Source: Phycicoccus sp. HDW14 (lineage in GTDB: Bacteria; Actinomycetota; Actinomycetes; Actinomycetales; Dermatophilaceae). Taken from it: a stretch of DNA of 64,000 nt. The notes under the pieces were generated by a model, which saw nothing but the letters and a program-made list of their open reading frames with translations, did not search any database and had not been told where the DNA came from. Numbering within the stretch: position 1 is the first letter of the stretch; each line of letters starts with the position of its first letter. The stretch is taken from positions 1,426,001 to 1,490,000 of the forward strand of contig NZ_CP049935.1 of assembly GCF_011383005.1 (NCBI RefSeq), given 5' to 3'. Both the position numbers and the translations under genes were made by a program. This document shows positions 13,346-23,034 of this stretch, one piece after another.

Positions 13346-13362
13346 GTGCAAAGTCGTTGCAC
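13346..13362. repeat. Small palindrome upstream of the DUF222/HNH gene
   Basis: GTGCAA (13346-13351) and TTGCAC (13357-13362) are perfect inverted arms around AGTCG. It sits in a locally AT-richer 90-bp spacer after ppc. It could be a weak ppc terminator or an operator for the next gene; there is no U-tract. About 15 bp further on, TGTGGACAA (13377-13385) matches the actinobacterial DnaA box on the minus strand, as a single copy. Confidence 0.4.
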
Positions 13363-13423
13363 AGCAGGCGAATACCTGTGGACAAGCGCTTTTCTCTGTC
13401 GGTGCCAGAAGGTATGATGAGGC

Positions 13424-14866
13424 ATGGACAGGGGGACGATCTCGAGCCGTATCGCGGTACTTCGTGAGGAGTGCGCGCGGCTGGGTCGTGAGCTCGCCGA
13501 GTCCGGTCATCTGCTCTCTGCCGGGGAGGCTTTCGAGGTCGCGGGTGAGCTGCAGGGGCTGGCGAACGCGGCCGATGGTGCGGTCGCGGTGGCGGGTGCG
13601 TGGGGGGCTCGGGTGGAGACGACGATGCGGTCGGGGTCGTGGGAGCGGGTGCACCCGGTCGGGTTCATGGACGCGATGGCGGCGACCGAGATGTCGCTGG
13701 TGTGCGGGCTGACCGAGGGTGTGGCCGGGCGGAAGGCGGCGCTGGGTGCGGCACTCGGTGAGCGGTTCCCGCTGACGCGTGACCTGCTGCTGGCCGGGGA
13801 CGTGGCGGCGGTGACGGCTCAGAAGGTGGTCGACGCGTGTGCCGGGCTGGATGTCGGGGCGTGCGTGCGGGTCGATGCGCAGCTGGCGCCGCGGCTGCCG
13901 GTGATGGACCCGGCCCGGGTGGCGTCGGAGGCGCGGCGCGTCGCGACCCGGGTCGCGGCCGACCAGGTGGCTGCCCACGTGGCGTCGCGGAAGCGGGGCC
14001 GGTGCGTGGAGGTCCGTGCGGGTGAGGACGGGCTGACCGACTGGTTCGCCTCCCTCCCGACCGCGACGAGTGCGGCGATGTGGTCCGCGGTGCAGTCGCT
14101 CGCCGGTGAGTACCGGCAGCTCGACGACACCCTGACGGTGCGGGAGTCGTGCGCTGATGCCTTGACCGACCTGGTGCTGCGCAACGTGACCGTGTCCGCG
14201 CAGGTGACCCTCGGCGTGCCGGTGGTCACCGACCGTCCGGCACCGGAGCCAGCTGCCGGGGAACGCTTCCGCGTCGAGTGGGGCGACGACGAGACGATCA
14301 TCGACCACGCCACGGGTGAGGAGGTCCGTTACGGCGACCTCGACCCCGCCTCCCGTGAAGCCCTCTCCTGGGTGATCGAGCCGGCCGAGCTCGACGGGGA
14401 CTGCGCCGACGTCATGGCCGAGGTCACGCCGGGGTTCGCCGTCTCCGGCACCCACCTGCCCGGCCTCGGCTGGGTCGAGCCCGCCACCCTCGCGAACCTG
14501 TTGAAGCTGTTGCCGGTCGACGTCGCGAGGGCGGTCCTCGAGGCCGACACCGGCACCCTCGCGAGCCTCACCACCAGCGCCTACCGCCCACCCAAGGCCA
14601 TGCAGGATTTCGTCAAGACCCGCGACGGCACCTGCCGGATGTGGGGCTGCTCGCGACCCGCGGTGGCGTGCGACATCGACCACGCCCGACCCTGGCCCCA
14701 CGGCGCCACCACCCCCACCGACCTCGAGGCCCTCTGTCGCCGCCACCACCGCTTCAAGCAACAGCACCGCTGGCGACCCGCCCTCGACCCCGACGGCACC
14801 CTCACCTGGCACGGCCCCCACGGCGCCACCCGCACCACCGAACCCCAGCACCGCCTTCCCTGCTGA
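13424..14866 (+). CDS. DUF222 and HNH-endonuclease domain protein
   Basis: 480 aa. The N-terminal ~300 residues are the alpha-helical DUF222 domain (13E12-repeat type). The C-terminal part is an HNH nuclease: CRMWGCSRPAVACDIDHARPW followed by LEALCRRHHRFKQ, with both Cys pairs and the DIDH/RRHH catalytic pattern intact. The family is multi-copy and variable in actinomycete genomes; its biological role is unknown, and mobile-element or toxin-like roles have been suggested. A TATGAT -10 (13413-13418) lies 5 nt before the ATG. Followed by a strong hairpin. No partner integrase is visible. Confidence 0.88.
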   Translation: MDRGTISSRIAVLREECARLGRELAESGHLLSAGEAFEVAGELQGLANAADGAVAVAGAWGARVETTMRSGSWERVHPVGFMDAMAATEMSLVCGLTEGVAGRKAALGAALGERFPLTRDLLLAGDVAAVTAQKVVDACAGLDVGACVRVDAQLAPRLPVMDPARVASEARRVATRVAADQVAAHVASRKRGRCVEVRAGEDGLTDWFASLPTATSAAMWSAVQSLAGEYRQLDDTLTVRESCADALTDLVLRNVTVSAQVTLGVPVVTDRPAPEPAAGERFRVEWGDDETIIDHATGEEVRYGDLDPASREALSWVIEPAELDGDCADVMAEVTPGFAVSGTHLPGLGWVEPATLANLLKLLPVDVARAVLEADTGTLASLTTSAYRPPKAMQDFVKTRDGTCRMWGCSRPAVACDIDHARPWPHGATTPTDLEALCRRHHRFKQQHRWRPALDPDGTLTWHGPHGATRTTEPQHRLPC

Positions 14867-14885
14867 CGTCGGCGGGCACGCGGAC

Positions 14886-14914
14886 CGGCGGCGGCAACGC
14901 GGTTGCCGTCGCCG
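14886..14914 (+). terminator. Hairpin after the HNH gene
   Basis: Arms CGGCGGCGGCAAC (14886-14898) and GTTGCCGTCGCCG (14902-14914) pair at 12 of 13 positions around a 3-base loop. No U-tract follows, as is common in actinomycetes. It ends the HNH transcript and also covers the TTG at 14903, which makes that codon an unlikely start for the next gene. Confidence 0.65.
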
Positions 14915-14938
14915 CTGGACCTCGGCAGGGTGGTGGGT

Positions 14939-15496
14939 GTGGATGGACGCCCGACCCTGTTCCTCACCGTCGGGCTGCCCGGTGCGGGCAAGACCACGCG
15001 CGCGAAGCAGCTGGCGTCGGAGCACCGGATCCTGCGCCTGACCCCGGACGACTGGATGGCGCCCCTGTTCGGCTGGAGTGACGCCGAGGGTCGTCGCGAT
15101 ATCCTCGAGGGCCGGATGGTCTGGGTGGCCCACCGGGTGCTGCTCGGCGGGTCCGGCGTGATCCTCGACTTCGGCTGCTGGTCCGCCGACGAGCGGTATG
15201 CGATCCGCGCCATCGCCGAGACGGCCGGGGGCCGCTTCGTCCTCGAGTACGTGCACGCCGACGAGGACGAGCGTCGGCACCGTGCGGCGAGGCGGTGGCA
15301 GGAGTCCCCGGAGACGACGTTCGAGATGACGGATGCCGACCACGACCGCTTCCTGGCCTTCATCGAGCTGCCCAGAGAGGCGGAGCTCGGGTACGGGCCC
15401 CTCCCGCCCCCGCCGGCGGGTCACGCGACGTGGTCGCACTGGGCCAGCGCCCGCTGGCCGACCCTGCCCGTGGTCACGGGGGCAGGCCACCCCTGA
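14939..15496 (+). CDS. Small P-loop ATPase/kinase (zeta-toxin/AAA-like)
   Basis: About 185 aa single-domain P-loop protein. Walker A GLPGAGKTTRAKQL lies about 11 residues from the start, followed by LRLTPDDWMAPLFG (an Asp-Asp-Trp phosphoacceptor-type motif), an Arg-rich lid ([12 protein letters not shown]) and a C-terminal Pro-rich end. This layout matches stand-alone AAA_33/zeta-like kinases that phosphorylate small molecules; the substrate is unknown and no antitoxin gene is adjacent. I chose GTG 14939, preceded by AGGG 8 nt upstream; TTG 14903 lies inside the hairpin. GTG 14930 or 14933 is possible. Confidence 0.7.
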   Translation: MDGRPTLFLTVGLPGAGKTTRAKQLASEHRILRLTPDDWMAPLFGWSDAEGRRDILEGRMVWVAHRVLLGGSGVILDFGCWSADERYAIRAIAETAGGRFVLEYVHADEDERRHRAARRWQESPETTFEMTDADHDRFLAFIELPREAELGYGPLPPPPAGHATWSHWASARWPTLPVVTGAGHP

Positions 15497-15637
15497 CGGC
15501 CCGGTGGCGCGCGACGGCCCGCGCGTGCGGGGCCGACTCATCCGGCGGCACGCGGTCGTGGGCGCAGCTCGGTGAGCAGCCGGCGGTAGCGCCACCACGG
15601 AGACGGCCACCGTCGCCCGTTGTCACGGCGGTGCCTC

Positions 15638-15991
15638 CTACGGCCGCCTGCTCTTCGGGAGCCTCGCGACGACGAGGTCGTACGAGGCGTCGACGGCCTC
15701 CAGCAGCACCGACTCCGGAATGGCGCCGCCGACGGTGAGCGTGTTCCACCCGTTGCGGCCGATGTAGGGCATGACGCGGGCGTCGTCCGGGTACTCGGCG
15801 AGCCACTCGTCGGCCTCGGCCCGGGTGCCGCACTTGACGCCGAGCGAGCCGCGGCCGAGGAAGGCGAAGATCTTGTCGGCGACCTTGGCGACGTGGTCGC
15901 CCTCCCAGGGCTGGTCGGCCCAGGCGCCGGGCTTGGCCAGGGCGTGCGCGGCGAGCCGCTCCCCCGCGGACTGCCCGGCGCGCGAACTCAC
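15638..15991 (-). CDS. MmcQ/YjbR-family protein
   Basis: 117 aa cytoplasmic protein of the CyaY-like/double-wing DNA-binding fold. Family signs: [53 protein letters not shown] and the final [15 protein letters not shown]. Function is not established for the family. The GTG start at 15991 overlaps the uvrB stop by 4 bp, so it is translationally coupled to uvrB, possibly as a repair accessory (inference). The 141-bp gap downstream, before the convergent kinase gene, holds nothing I recognise. Confidence 0.85.
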   Translation of the reverse strand: MSSRAGQSAGERLAAHALAKPGAWADQPWEGDHVAKVADKIFAFLGRGSLGVKCGTRAEADEWLAEYPDDARVMPYIGRNGWNTLTVGGAIPESVLLEAVDASYDLVVARLPKSRRP

Positions 15992-18099
15992 CGGGTGGCC
16001 TCGCTCATCTGGCGCAGCTCCTTCTTGAGGTCACCGATCTCGTCCCGGAGCCGCGCGGCGAGCTCGAAGTGCAGGTCGCCGGCCGCTTGGTGCATCTGGG
16101 CGGTGAGCTCCTGGATGAGGTTGGCCAGCTCGCTGGCCGGCACGCTGGCCGCCCGGCGCGAGCCCAGGGCCGCATCGGCCGCCGCCGCCCCGCGACCCCC
16201 GCGCCCACCATCGGACTTGCCGCGCGAGCGGGCCCGCCCGGAACCCAGCAGCTCCTCGGTGTCGGCGTCCTCGCGCTGGAGCATGTCGGTGATGTCGGCG
16301 ATCTTCTTGCGCAGCGGCTGCGGGTCGATGCCGTGCTCGAGGTTGTAGGCGACCTGCTTCGCGCGGCGACGGGAGGTCTCGTCGACCGCCTCGGCCATCG
16401 ACGGGGTGATCTTGTCCGCGTACATGTGCACCTGGCCGGACACGTTGCGCGCCGCACGCCCGATGGTCTGGATCAGCGAGCGGGCGCTGCGCAGGAACCC
16501 CTCCTTGTCGGCGTCGAGGATCGCGACGAGCGAGACCTCGGGCAGGTCGAGACCCTCGCGCAGCAGGTTGATGCCGACGAGGACGTCGAACTCGCCGAGC
16601 CGCAGCTCACGGAGCAGCTCGACGCGCCGCAGCGTGTCGATGTCGCTGTGCAGGTACCGGACCCGGACGCCCTTGTCGAGGAGGTAGTCGGTGAGGTCCT
16701 CGGCCATCTTCTTCGTGAGGGTGGTGACGAGGACCCGCTCGTTGCGGTCGCTGCGCGTGCGGATCTCGTGGAGCAGGTCGTCGATCTGCCCCTTGGTCGG
16801 CTTGAGCACGACCTCGGGGTCGATGAGCCCCGTGGGCCGGATGACCTGCTCGACGTAGCCGTCGCCCTTGGCGAGCTCGTAGGACCCGGGCGTCGCCGAG
16901 AGGTAGACGGTCTGGCCGATCCGCTCGAGGAACTCCTCCCACTTCAGCGGCCGGTTGTCCATCGCCGACGGCAGGCGGAACCCGTGCTCGACGAGGGTGC
17001 GCTTGCGCGACATGTCGCCCTCGTACATGGCCCCGATCTGCGGCACGGTCTGGTGCGACTCGTCGATGACGAGGAGGAAGTCCTCGGGGAAGTAGTCGAT
17101 GAGGCAGTTCGGGGCGGACCCGGGCGAGCGGCCGTCGATGTGCATCGAGTAGTTCTCGATGCCCGAGCACGACCCGACCTGACGCATCATCTCGATGTCG
17201 TAGGTGGTGCGCATCCGCAGCCGCTGGGCCTCGAGCAGCTTGCCCTGCTTCTCGAAGAGGGTCAGCTGGTCCTCGAGCTCGCGCTCGATGCCGGCGATGG
17301 CCCGCTCCATGCGCGCCGGGCCGGCGACGTAGTGGGTGGCCGGGAAGACGTACATCTCGTCCTCCTCGCGCACGACCTCGCCGGTGACCGGGTGCAGCGT
17401 GTAGAGCCGCTCGACCTCGTCGCCGAAGAACTCGATGCGCAGCGCGTGCTCCTCGTACACCGGGATGATCTCGACGGTGTCTCCGCGGACCCGGAAGGTG
17501 CCGCGGGTGAACGCGAGGTCGTTGCGCGTGTACTGCATCTGGACGAAGCGGCGGATGAGGTCGTCGCGGTTGACCTCGTCACCGACGCGCAGCGGGACCA
17601 TCCGCTCGACGTACTCCTGCGGGGTGCCGAGGCCGTAGATGCACGACACCGACGCGACGACGATGACGTCGCGGCGGGTCAGCAGGCTGTTGGTGGCGCT
17701 GTGCCGCAGCCGCTCGACCTCGTCGTTGATCGACGAGTCCTTCTCGATGTAGGTGTCGGTCTGCGGGACGTAGGCCTCGGGCTGGTAGTAGTCGTAGTAG
17801 CTGACGAAGTACTCGACGGCGTTGTGCGGCAGCAGCTCGCGGAACTCGTTGGCGAGCTGGGCGGCGAGCGTCTTGTTCGGCGCCATGACGAGGGTCGGGC
17901 GCTGCACCTGCTCGACGAGCCAGGCCGTGGTGGCCGACTTGCCGGTGCCGGTGGCGCCGAGGAGCACGACGTCCTGCTCGCCGGCGTTGACCCGCTTGGC
18001 CAGCTCGGCGATGGCCTTCGGCTGGTCGCCGGCGGGCTGGAACTCGGAGACGACCTCGAACGGCGCGACGCGGCGCTGGAGCTCGGTGGTGGGGCGCAT
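15988..18099 (-). CDS. uvrB: Excinuclease ABC subunit B (UvrB)
   Basis: Damage-verifying helicase-like subunit of nucleotide excision repair; partner of UvrA and UvrC. 703 aa. Motifs: Walker [15 protein letters not shown] (residue ~47), the beta-hairpin [21 protein letters not shown] that clamps DNA, DESHQT (motif II), SATPGSYE, and QTIGRAARN (motif VI). The C-terminal UVR domain ([35 protein letters not shown]) binds UvrC. Start ATG 18099 follows a minus-strand TACCGT (18106-18111) by 6 nt. It heads a two-gene unit with the MmcQ-type gene. Confidence 0.97.
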   Translation of the reverse strand: MRPTTELQRRVAPFEVVSEFQPAGDQPKAIAELAKRVNAGEQDVVLLGATGTGKSATTAWLVEQVQRPTLVMAPNKTLAAQLANEFRELLPHNAVEYFVSYYDYYQPEAYVPQTDTYIEKDSSINDEVERLRHSATNSLLTRRDVIVVASVSCIYGLGTPQEYVERMVPLRVGDEVNRDDLIRRFVQMQYTRNDLAFTRGTFRVRGDTVEIIPVYEEHALRIEFFGDEVERLYTLHPVTGEVVREEDEMYVFPATHYVAGPARMERAIAGIERELEDQLTLFEKQGKLLEAQRLRMRTTYDIEMMRQVGSCSGIENYSMHIDGRSPGSAPNCLIDYFPEDFLLVIDESHQTVPQIGAMYEGDMSRKRTLVEHGFRLPSAMDNRPLKWEEFLERIGQTVYLSATPGSYELAKGDGYVEQVIRPTGLIDPEVVLKPTKGQIDDLLHEIRTRSDRNERVLVTTLTKKMAEDLTDYLLDKGVRVRYLHSDIDTLRRVELLRELRLGEFDVLVGINLLREGLDLPEVSLVAILDADKEGFLRSARSLIQTIGRAARNVSGQVHMYADKITPSMAEAVDETSRRRAKQVAYNLEHGIDPQPLRKKIADITDMLQREDADTEELLGSGRARSRGKSDGGRGGRGAAAADAALGSRRAASVPASELANLIQELTAQMHQAAGDLHFELAARLRDEIGDLKKELRQMSEATR

Positions 18100-18172
18100 C
18101 CCCCTACGGTATGCCGCGCCACCGACAGCCGGGGTCTGGCCGCCCGGGCCGGCCGGTGGGACCATCGGCGCC

Positions 18173-19651
18173 ATGGACGCCGCCGCCCCCGAAGGCCTCG
18201 ACCCCGCCGACTGGGACGGCTTCCGGACCCTGGCCCACCGGGTCGTCGACGACCTCCTCGACCGGCTCGAGCACCGCCGCGACGAACCGGTCTGGCAGGT
18301 GCTGCCCGACGACGTCCGCGGCTCGTTCGACGGCCCGCTCCCGCGCGAGGGCATCGGGGCCGAGGCGGCGTACGCGGAGGTCCTGGCCCGGGTCGTGCCG
18401 TACTCGATGGGCAACGACCACGCCCGCTTCTGGGGCTGGTACATGGGTGCCGGCACCCCGGTGGGCAACCTCGCCGACCTCGTCGCCAGCGTCCTCAACC
18501 CCAACATGGGCGGCGGGGACCACGCCCCGGTGCTCGTCGAGCAGCAGGTCGTGCGGTGGTGCGCCGAGGCCGTCGGCTACCCCACCGACGCGAGCGGCCT
18601 GCTCGTCAGCGGCGCCTCGGAGGCCAACCTCATCGGCCTCGCCGTCGCCCGGAGCGCCGTGCTCGGGCCCACCGTGCGCTCCGACGGCCTCGCCGGCACG
18701 GGCCGCGTCGCGGTCTACGCGAGCACCGAGGTGCACAGCTGCCACCGCAAGAGCTGCGAGCTGCTGGGCCTCGGCGAGGCGGCCCTGCGCCTCGTCCCGG
18801 TCCGCGACGACTACACCCTCGACGTCGAGGCCCTCGCCGCGATGGTCGCCGCCGACCGGGCGGCGGGCATCCGGCCGCTCGCCGTCGTCGCCACCGCCGG
18901 CACCATCAACACCGGGGCGGTCGACGACCTCGACGCCGTCGCCGACCTCGCCGAGCGGGAGGGGCTGTGGCTGCACGTCGACGGCGCCATCGGCGGGTTC
19001 CTCGGGCTGAGCGGCCGCGCCGACCTGGTCCGGGGGATGGCCCGGGCCGACTCGCTCGCCCTCGACCTGCACAAGTGGATGCAGGCGCCGATCGACGTCG
19101 GGCTGGTCCTCGTGCGCGACGAGGCGGCCCACCGCGCGACGTTCTCCGTCGTGCCGGCCTACCTGCGGCACGCGACCCGTGGGCTGGCCGCCGGCGACGT
19201 GTGGTTCAACGAGTACGGCATCGACCTGACCCGCGGCTTCCGGGCCCTCAAGGTGTGGATGGCGCTGCTGGCCCACGGCGCGGACGCCCACGGCGCCGTG
19301 ATGGACCGCACCACGGCCCTCGCGCACCGCCTCGCCGCGCTCGTCGACGCCCACCCCGACCTCGAGCGACTCGCCCCCGTCGGCTGCGACGTCGTGTGCC
19401 TCCGGTACCACCCCCGGGACGCCGACTCCCTCGACGAGCAGCAGCTCGACGCCGTCAACCGCGAGCTGGTGCTCCTCGTCCAGGAGAGCGGCGTCGCCAT
19501 CGTCACCGAGACGGCGCTGCGCGGGCGGCTGGCCGTCCGGGTGGCGATCGGCAACCACCGCACCCGGTCCGAGGACATCGACCTGTTCGTCGACACCCTC
19601 GAGCGGCTCGGTCCCCGGGCCGTGGCAGCAGTCACCACCGACGGGGACTGA
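18173..19651 (+). CDS. PLP-dependent group II amino-acid decarboxylase family protein
   Basis: 492 aa, fold-type I PLP enzyme of the glutamate/aromatic-amino-acid decarboxylase family. Cofactor motifs: [16 protein letters not shown] (phosphate binding), [26 protein letters not shown] (Asp to pyridine N), and the Schiff-base lysine in [10 protein letters not shown] at about residue 301. [16 protein letters not shown] carries the ring-stacking His. The substrate is uncertain: aspartate, aromatic or glutamate decarboxylases all share these motifs. No signal peptide. Divergent from uvrB over 73 bp, and convergent with the CorA-like gene. Confidence 0.88.
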   Translation: MDAAAPEGLDPADWDGFRTLAHRVVDDLLDRLEHRRDEPVWQVLPDDVRGSFDGPLPREGIGAEAAYAEVLARVVPYSMGNDHARFWGWYMGAGTPVGNLADLVASVLNPNMGGGDHAPVLVEQQVVRWCAEAVGYPTDASGLLVSGASEANLIGLAVARSAVLGPTVRSDGLAGTGRVAVYASTEVHSCHRKSCELLGLGEAALRLVPVRDDYTLDVEALAAMVAADRAAGIRPLAVVATAGTINTGAVDDLDAVADLAEREGLWLHVDGAIGGFLGLSGRADLVRGMARADSLALDLHKWMQAPIDVGLVLVRDEAAHRATFSVVPAYLRHATRGLAAGDVWFNEYGIDLTRGFRALKVWMALLAHGADAHGAVMDRTTALAHRLAALVDAHPDLERLAPVGCDVVCLRYHPRDADSLDEQQLDAVNRELVLLVQESGVAIVTETALRGRLAVRVAIGNHRTRSEDIDLFVDTLERLGPRAVAAVTTDGD

Positions 19652-19663
19652 CCCGCGCCGACG

Positions 19664-20665
19664 TCACCACCAGCCCTGGCGGCGGGCCCAGCGCAGCAGC
19701 CAGAGGGAGGTGCCGAGCATGGCAGCGACGACGATCGCCAGCTCCCACCACCGGGTCGCGTCGTTGACGATGAGGTTCATCCCGAAGATGCCCGACACGG
19801 CGGCGACCGGCAGGGTGACCGCCGCGATGACGGCCAGCCGCTCGGCAGCGATGAGCATCCGGGTGTCGGTGCGGGCGCGGTAGAAGTCGGTGACGCCCCC
19901 GAGGAACTCCAGCTGGCTGTGGGTGATGCGGGCCAGCCGGTGGTACTGGTCGTGGAGGTCCTCGAGGAGCGCGGCGTCGGCCCCGCCCGCCCGGGTCGAC
20001 AGCGCGGCGGCCCGGCCGAGCACCTCCGAGCCCTGCGAGGCCATCGTGCGCACCGTGAGGAGCGTGTGCCGGACGGTGAAGAGCTCGTCGAGGAAGTCCT
20101 GCGGACGGTCGTCGTCGGCCTGGGCCATCACCCGCTGCTCGAGCAGCCCGACCTGCTGCGCGAACTCGTTGACGATCCGCTCCTGGGCGTTGGTGAGGGC
20201 CGACACGAGCGAGTACGCGAGCGCGGTGGGCCCCGCCGGGCGCAGCCGGCCGGCGTCGAGGCGCGCGGCGACGTCGACGGTCTCGCGCAGGAGCTCGTCG
20301 AGCGACACCGAGGGGTTGCGCGGGCCGTGGAGGGTCACGAGGAACCGGGGCGCGACGTAGAGGTCGAGCTCGAGGTAGTGGACGTGCCCCCGCTCGCCCG
20401 GGCAGGGGCGGTGCAGCGCGAGGTAGAGCACGTCGGCGTAGTGGTGCAGCCGCGCGACGTGGTTGCGCGCCAACCCGTCCGCGGCCGCCGCCGGGTGCAC
20501 CCCGAGGACGTCGACGAGCAGGGTGGCGGTCGACGCGTCGGGCTCCGGGACGTCGAGCCAGAGCCACCCGGCGCCGGGGTCGGCCAGGAGGGCGGCCAGG
20601 TCGTCGACGGCGTGGCGCGCCACCGTGCCGTCGGCGGCGACCGTGCGGACCGAGGTGTCGGCCAT
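19664..20665 (-). CDS. CorA-like magnesium/cobalt channel
   Basis: 333 aa. A large N-terminal cytoplasmic funnel domain is followed by two C-terminal membrane helices (about residues 265-287 and 295-318). The selectivity motif GMN is present as VSGIFGMNLIVN in the loop between the helices; the residue before GMN is Phe, where Tyr is classical. Members are homopentameric divalent-cation channels. Start ATG 20665 lies 6 nt after a minus-strand TACAGT (20672-20677), so it is probably leaderless. Confidence 0.9.
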   Translation of the reverse strand: MADTSVRTVAADGTVARHAVDDLAALLADPGAGWLWLDVPEPDASTATLLVDVLGVHPAAAADGLARNHVARLHHYADVLYLALHRPCPGERGHVHYLELDLYVAPRFLVTLHGPRNPSVSLDELLRETVDVAARLDAGRLRPAGPTALAYSLVSALTNAQERIVNEFAQQVGLLEQRVMAQADDDRPQDFLDELFTVRHTLLTVRTMASQGSEVLGRAAALSTRAGGADAALLEDLHDQYHRLARITHSQLEFLGGVTDFYRARTDTRMLIAAERLAVIAAVTLPVAAVSGIFGMNLIVNDATRWWELAIVVAAMLGTSLWLLRWARRQGWW

Positions 20666-20708
20666 GTCCGCACTGTAGCCAGCGGGGGCCGGCCGCGACA
20701 CGTCGCCG

Positions 20709-21904
20709 TCAGGCGGGTCGCGTGGGGCCCGGCCGCCAGCCCGTGGTCTCCGCCCAGGCCCGCGCCCGGGCCCACGCGTCGTCGAACCACGGCTCCTTGG
20801 CCTCGGCGTACTCGTGGGTGCTCGCGAGGCGGGCGGCGAGGTCGGCCTTGACCAGGGCGTAGGCGTCGCGCTCGACGGCGTCGGCCCGCAGCCAGTCGCG
20901 GAAGAGCAGGGCGAACTCCCATCCCGCTGAACCGACTTCACGGACGTGCAGGTGGGCGACCCGGCCGGGGTCGGCCGACCCGTGGAAGCGCTTGGGCCAG
21001 CTCGTGCCGTCCTTCCCGCGGTCCTGCGTGGCGTCGTCGACGCGCGGGAAGCCCATGGCGGCCAGGGCCGTCACGAACGCCGGCTCGTCGGCGTCGGCCA
21101 GCGACCGGACCCCCACCTGGAGGTCGACGACGTCCTTGGCCGGCAGCCCCTTCACCGCCGTCGACCCGACGTGGTCGAGGGTGGCGGCGGCGTCGCCGAC
21201 GGCGTGGCGCACGCGGGCGAGGAGCCGGTCGGCGGCGGCGGGCCAGTCGGGGTCCGGCGGGCTGAGGACGGGCGCGGGCAGCCGGCTGCGGGCGCCGGTG
21301 CGCAGGTTCGCGGCGAACGGCTCGAGCCGTTCGGGCCACAGGCGCCGGACGGCCACCTCGAGCGCCTCGCGCGTCCCCTCGTTCTCGAGCCACACGTCGG
21401 CCGCCGCGTGCCGGGCGTCGTCGTCGGCCTGCGCAGCGATGCGGGCCCGGGCGTCGGCCTCGGTCATGCCACGGTCGGTGACGAGCCGTCGACGACGCGT
21501 CTCCTCGGTGGCGCCGACGACCACGACGAGGTGGTACTCCCCCGCCATCCGCTTCTCGACGAGCAGCGGCATGTCGTGCACGAGCACGGCGTCGTCCGGC
21601 ACGGCGGCCACGAGCTCGGCGGTGCGGGCCCAGATGGCCGGGTGGGTGACGGCCTCGAGGTCGCGCAGGGCTTCCGGGTCGCCGAAGACGATGCGCCCCA
21701 GGGCGGGACGGTCGAGGGACCCGTCGGCGGCCAGGACGTCCGGGCCGAAGCGGCGGGCGACCTCGGCGAGGGCGGGCGTGCCCGGCTCGACGACCTCGCG
21801 GGCGACCGCGTCCGCGTCGACGACGACCGCGCCGAGCGCCGCGAGCGTGCGGGCCGCCGTGGACTTCCCGGACCCGATGCCCCCGTGAGCCCGACGCGCA
21901 GCAT
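20709..21904 (-). CDS. coaE: Dephospho-CoA kinase fused to a GrpB/UPF0157 domain (frameshifted)
   Basis: Last step of CoA synthesis: phosphorylates dephospho-CoA. The start reads MLRVGLTG then goes out of frame. Adding one C to the run 21880-21884 yields MLRVGLTGGIGSGKSTAA, a perfect CoaE P-loop, and links to the downstream frame (DAVLVHDMPLLVEKRMAGEY). Intended length 398 aa. The C-terminal ~190 residues (DPDWPAAADRLLARVRHAVG, DHVGSTAVKGLPAKDVVDLQV) are the GrpB nucleotidyltransferase-like domain; this fusion is also known in mycobacteria. TAGGGT (21912-21917) lies 7 nt before the ATG. CoaE is essential, so the break is probably not real. Confidence 0.92.
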
Positions 21905-21928
21905 GCCGTCGACCCTAGCGGCCGCTGC

Positions 21929-22399
21929 TCAGCCGCCGGCGAGGCGGGCGGGGAAGCCGCCGGTCGCGACCGGTGACCACCGGGTCGGGGTGATCCGCAG
22001 CAGCGACTTGCCCTGCGCGACCATCGCCTGCCGGTACTCGTCCCAGTCGGGGTGCTCGCCCGAGATGTTGCGGAAGTACTCGACGAACGGCTCGACGTCG
22101 TCGACCGCGTCGACCACCTCGGCGTCGCCGTCGACCTGCACCCAGGCGCCGCCGAAGTCGTCGGAGAGCACGAGGACGCTGCACCGGGGGTCGCGGCGGG
22201 CGTTGCGGACCTTGGCCCGCTCGGGGTAGCTCGTGACGACGATGCGTCCGGCGTCGTCGACCCCTCCGGTGACCGGGGAGGCCTGCGGTCGCCCGTCCGA
22301 GGCTCGGGTGGTCAGCAGGACCATCTGGTGGCGTGGACGGACGAAGTCGAGGAGGTCCTCGAGGTCGACGGAGGTGTTCGTGGCGACGGTCCGGGGCAT
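21929..22399 (-). CDS. PPOX-class F420-dependent oxidoreductase
   Basis: 156 aa split-barrel protein of the pyridoxamine-5'-phosphate-oxidase-like class. Typical pattern: LLTTRASDGRPQASPVTGGVDDAGRIVVTSYPERAKVRNARRDPRCSVLVLS and a C-terminal WDEYRQAMVAQGKSLLRITPTR. Actinobacterial members of this branch use cofactor F420. Substrate unknown. ATG at 22399 is used here; a GTG at 22408, 9 nt upstream in frame, overlaps the stop of the lipoprotein gene and may be the true, coupled start. Confidence 0.85.
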   Translation of the reverse strand: MPRTVATNTSVDLEDLLDFVRPRHQMVLLTTRASDGRPQASPVTGGVDDAGRIVVTSYPERAKVRNARRDPRCSVLVLSDDFGGAWVQVDGDAEVVDAVDDVEPFVEYFRNISGEHPDWDEYRQAMVAQGKSLLRITPTRWSPVATGGFPARLAGG

Positions 22400-22404
22400 G
22401 CCCG

Positions 22405-23034
22405 TCACCCTTCCACCAACGGCACCCCGACGGGGGCCCAGTCGACGTAGTCGGTGCGACCCACCGGACGGTCGAGCAGCTGCCCCCGCCCGTCGGGCAC
22501 CGGGATGTAGGCGTCGTCGACGATGAGCCGCACGGACGCCGCGCTCGTGTGCGACGTGACCGTCCAGACGATCTGGGCCATCGCCCCGACCTGCTCGTGC
22601 AGCGGGAGCCGGTCGAAGCCCCGCGGCATCGTGATCCGGGCGACCGACCCGTCGACCGTGCCGGTGGGCCGGGTGGCCGCCGACGGCAGCGCGGTGCGCA
22701 GGCCCTGGTCGGCCTCGGCGCTCGAGACGGTCTGGGACAGGGCGACGAGGGCCGCCTGGAGCCCGACGGCCGACTGCACCGGCCGGGTCACCCGGACCAG
22801 CCGGTCCCCGCGCAGGAGGAACACGTCGACCGTGACGACCCGCAGGTCCGGGCGTGCGCTCGGGAAGCCGCCGCCTCCCGGGTCGGCCCCGACGACGACG
22901 GGGTGGGCCTCCGGGCCGAGGCCGCACCCGGACAGTCCCGTGACCCCGGTGAGCCCGGTGACCGTGGCCAGGGCGAGCAGCAGCGCGACCCGGCCGGGGT
23001 CAGTGCGGCGGCGCGAGCGGCAGCTCGACGACAA
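22405..23034 (-). CDS. GerMN-domain lipoprotein linked to the two-component system
   Basis: About 209 aa. The N-terminus is basic (RSRRRTDPGR), then hydrophobic, and ends at lipobox LSGC, so it is exported and lipid-anchored. The rest matches a single GerMN domain (VDVFLLRGDRLVRVTRPV, PLHEQVGAMAQIVWTVTS, VRLIVDDAYIPVPDGRG). It resembles the first domain of LpqB but lacks LpqB's propeller. No ATG or GTG fits; TTG 23034 has a good GGAGGGAGG Shine-Dalgarno 8 nt upstream and lies inside the 3' end of the kinase gene. Likely modulates the adjacent sensor kinase (inference from order). Confidence 0.78.
   Translation of the reverse strand: MSSSCRSRRRTDPGRVALLLALATVTGLTGVTGLSGCGLGPEAHPVVVGADPGGGGFPSARPDLRVVTVDVFLLRGDRLVRVTRPVQSAVGLQAALVALSQTVSSAEADQGLRTALPSAATRPTGTVDGSVARITMPRGFDRLPLHEQVGAMAQIVWTVTSHTSAASVRLIVDDAYIPVPDGRGQLLDRPVGRTDYVDWAPVGVPLVEG

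Noticed and set aside
13377-13385. DnaA box suggesting a replication origin
   Set aside because: Only one copy, with no dnaA, dnaN or AT-rich unwinding region nearby.
14903-14938. TTG start for the small kinase
   Set aside because: Lies within the right arm of the hairpin that ends the HNH transcript and lacks a ribosome site.
16069-19767. 1232-residue open frame spanning uvrB antisense and the decarboxylase
   Set aside because: Runs across two real genes in wrong frames; Arg/Pro-rich, no motif.
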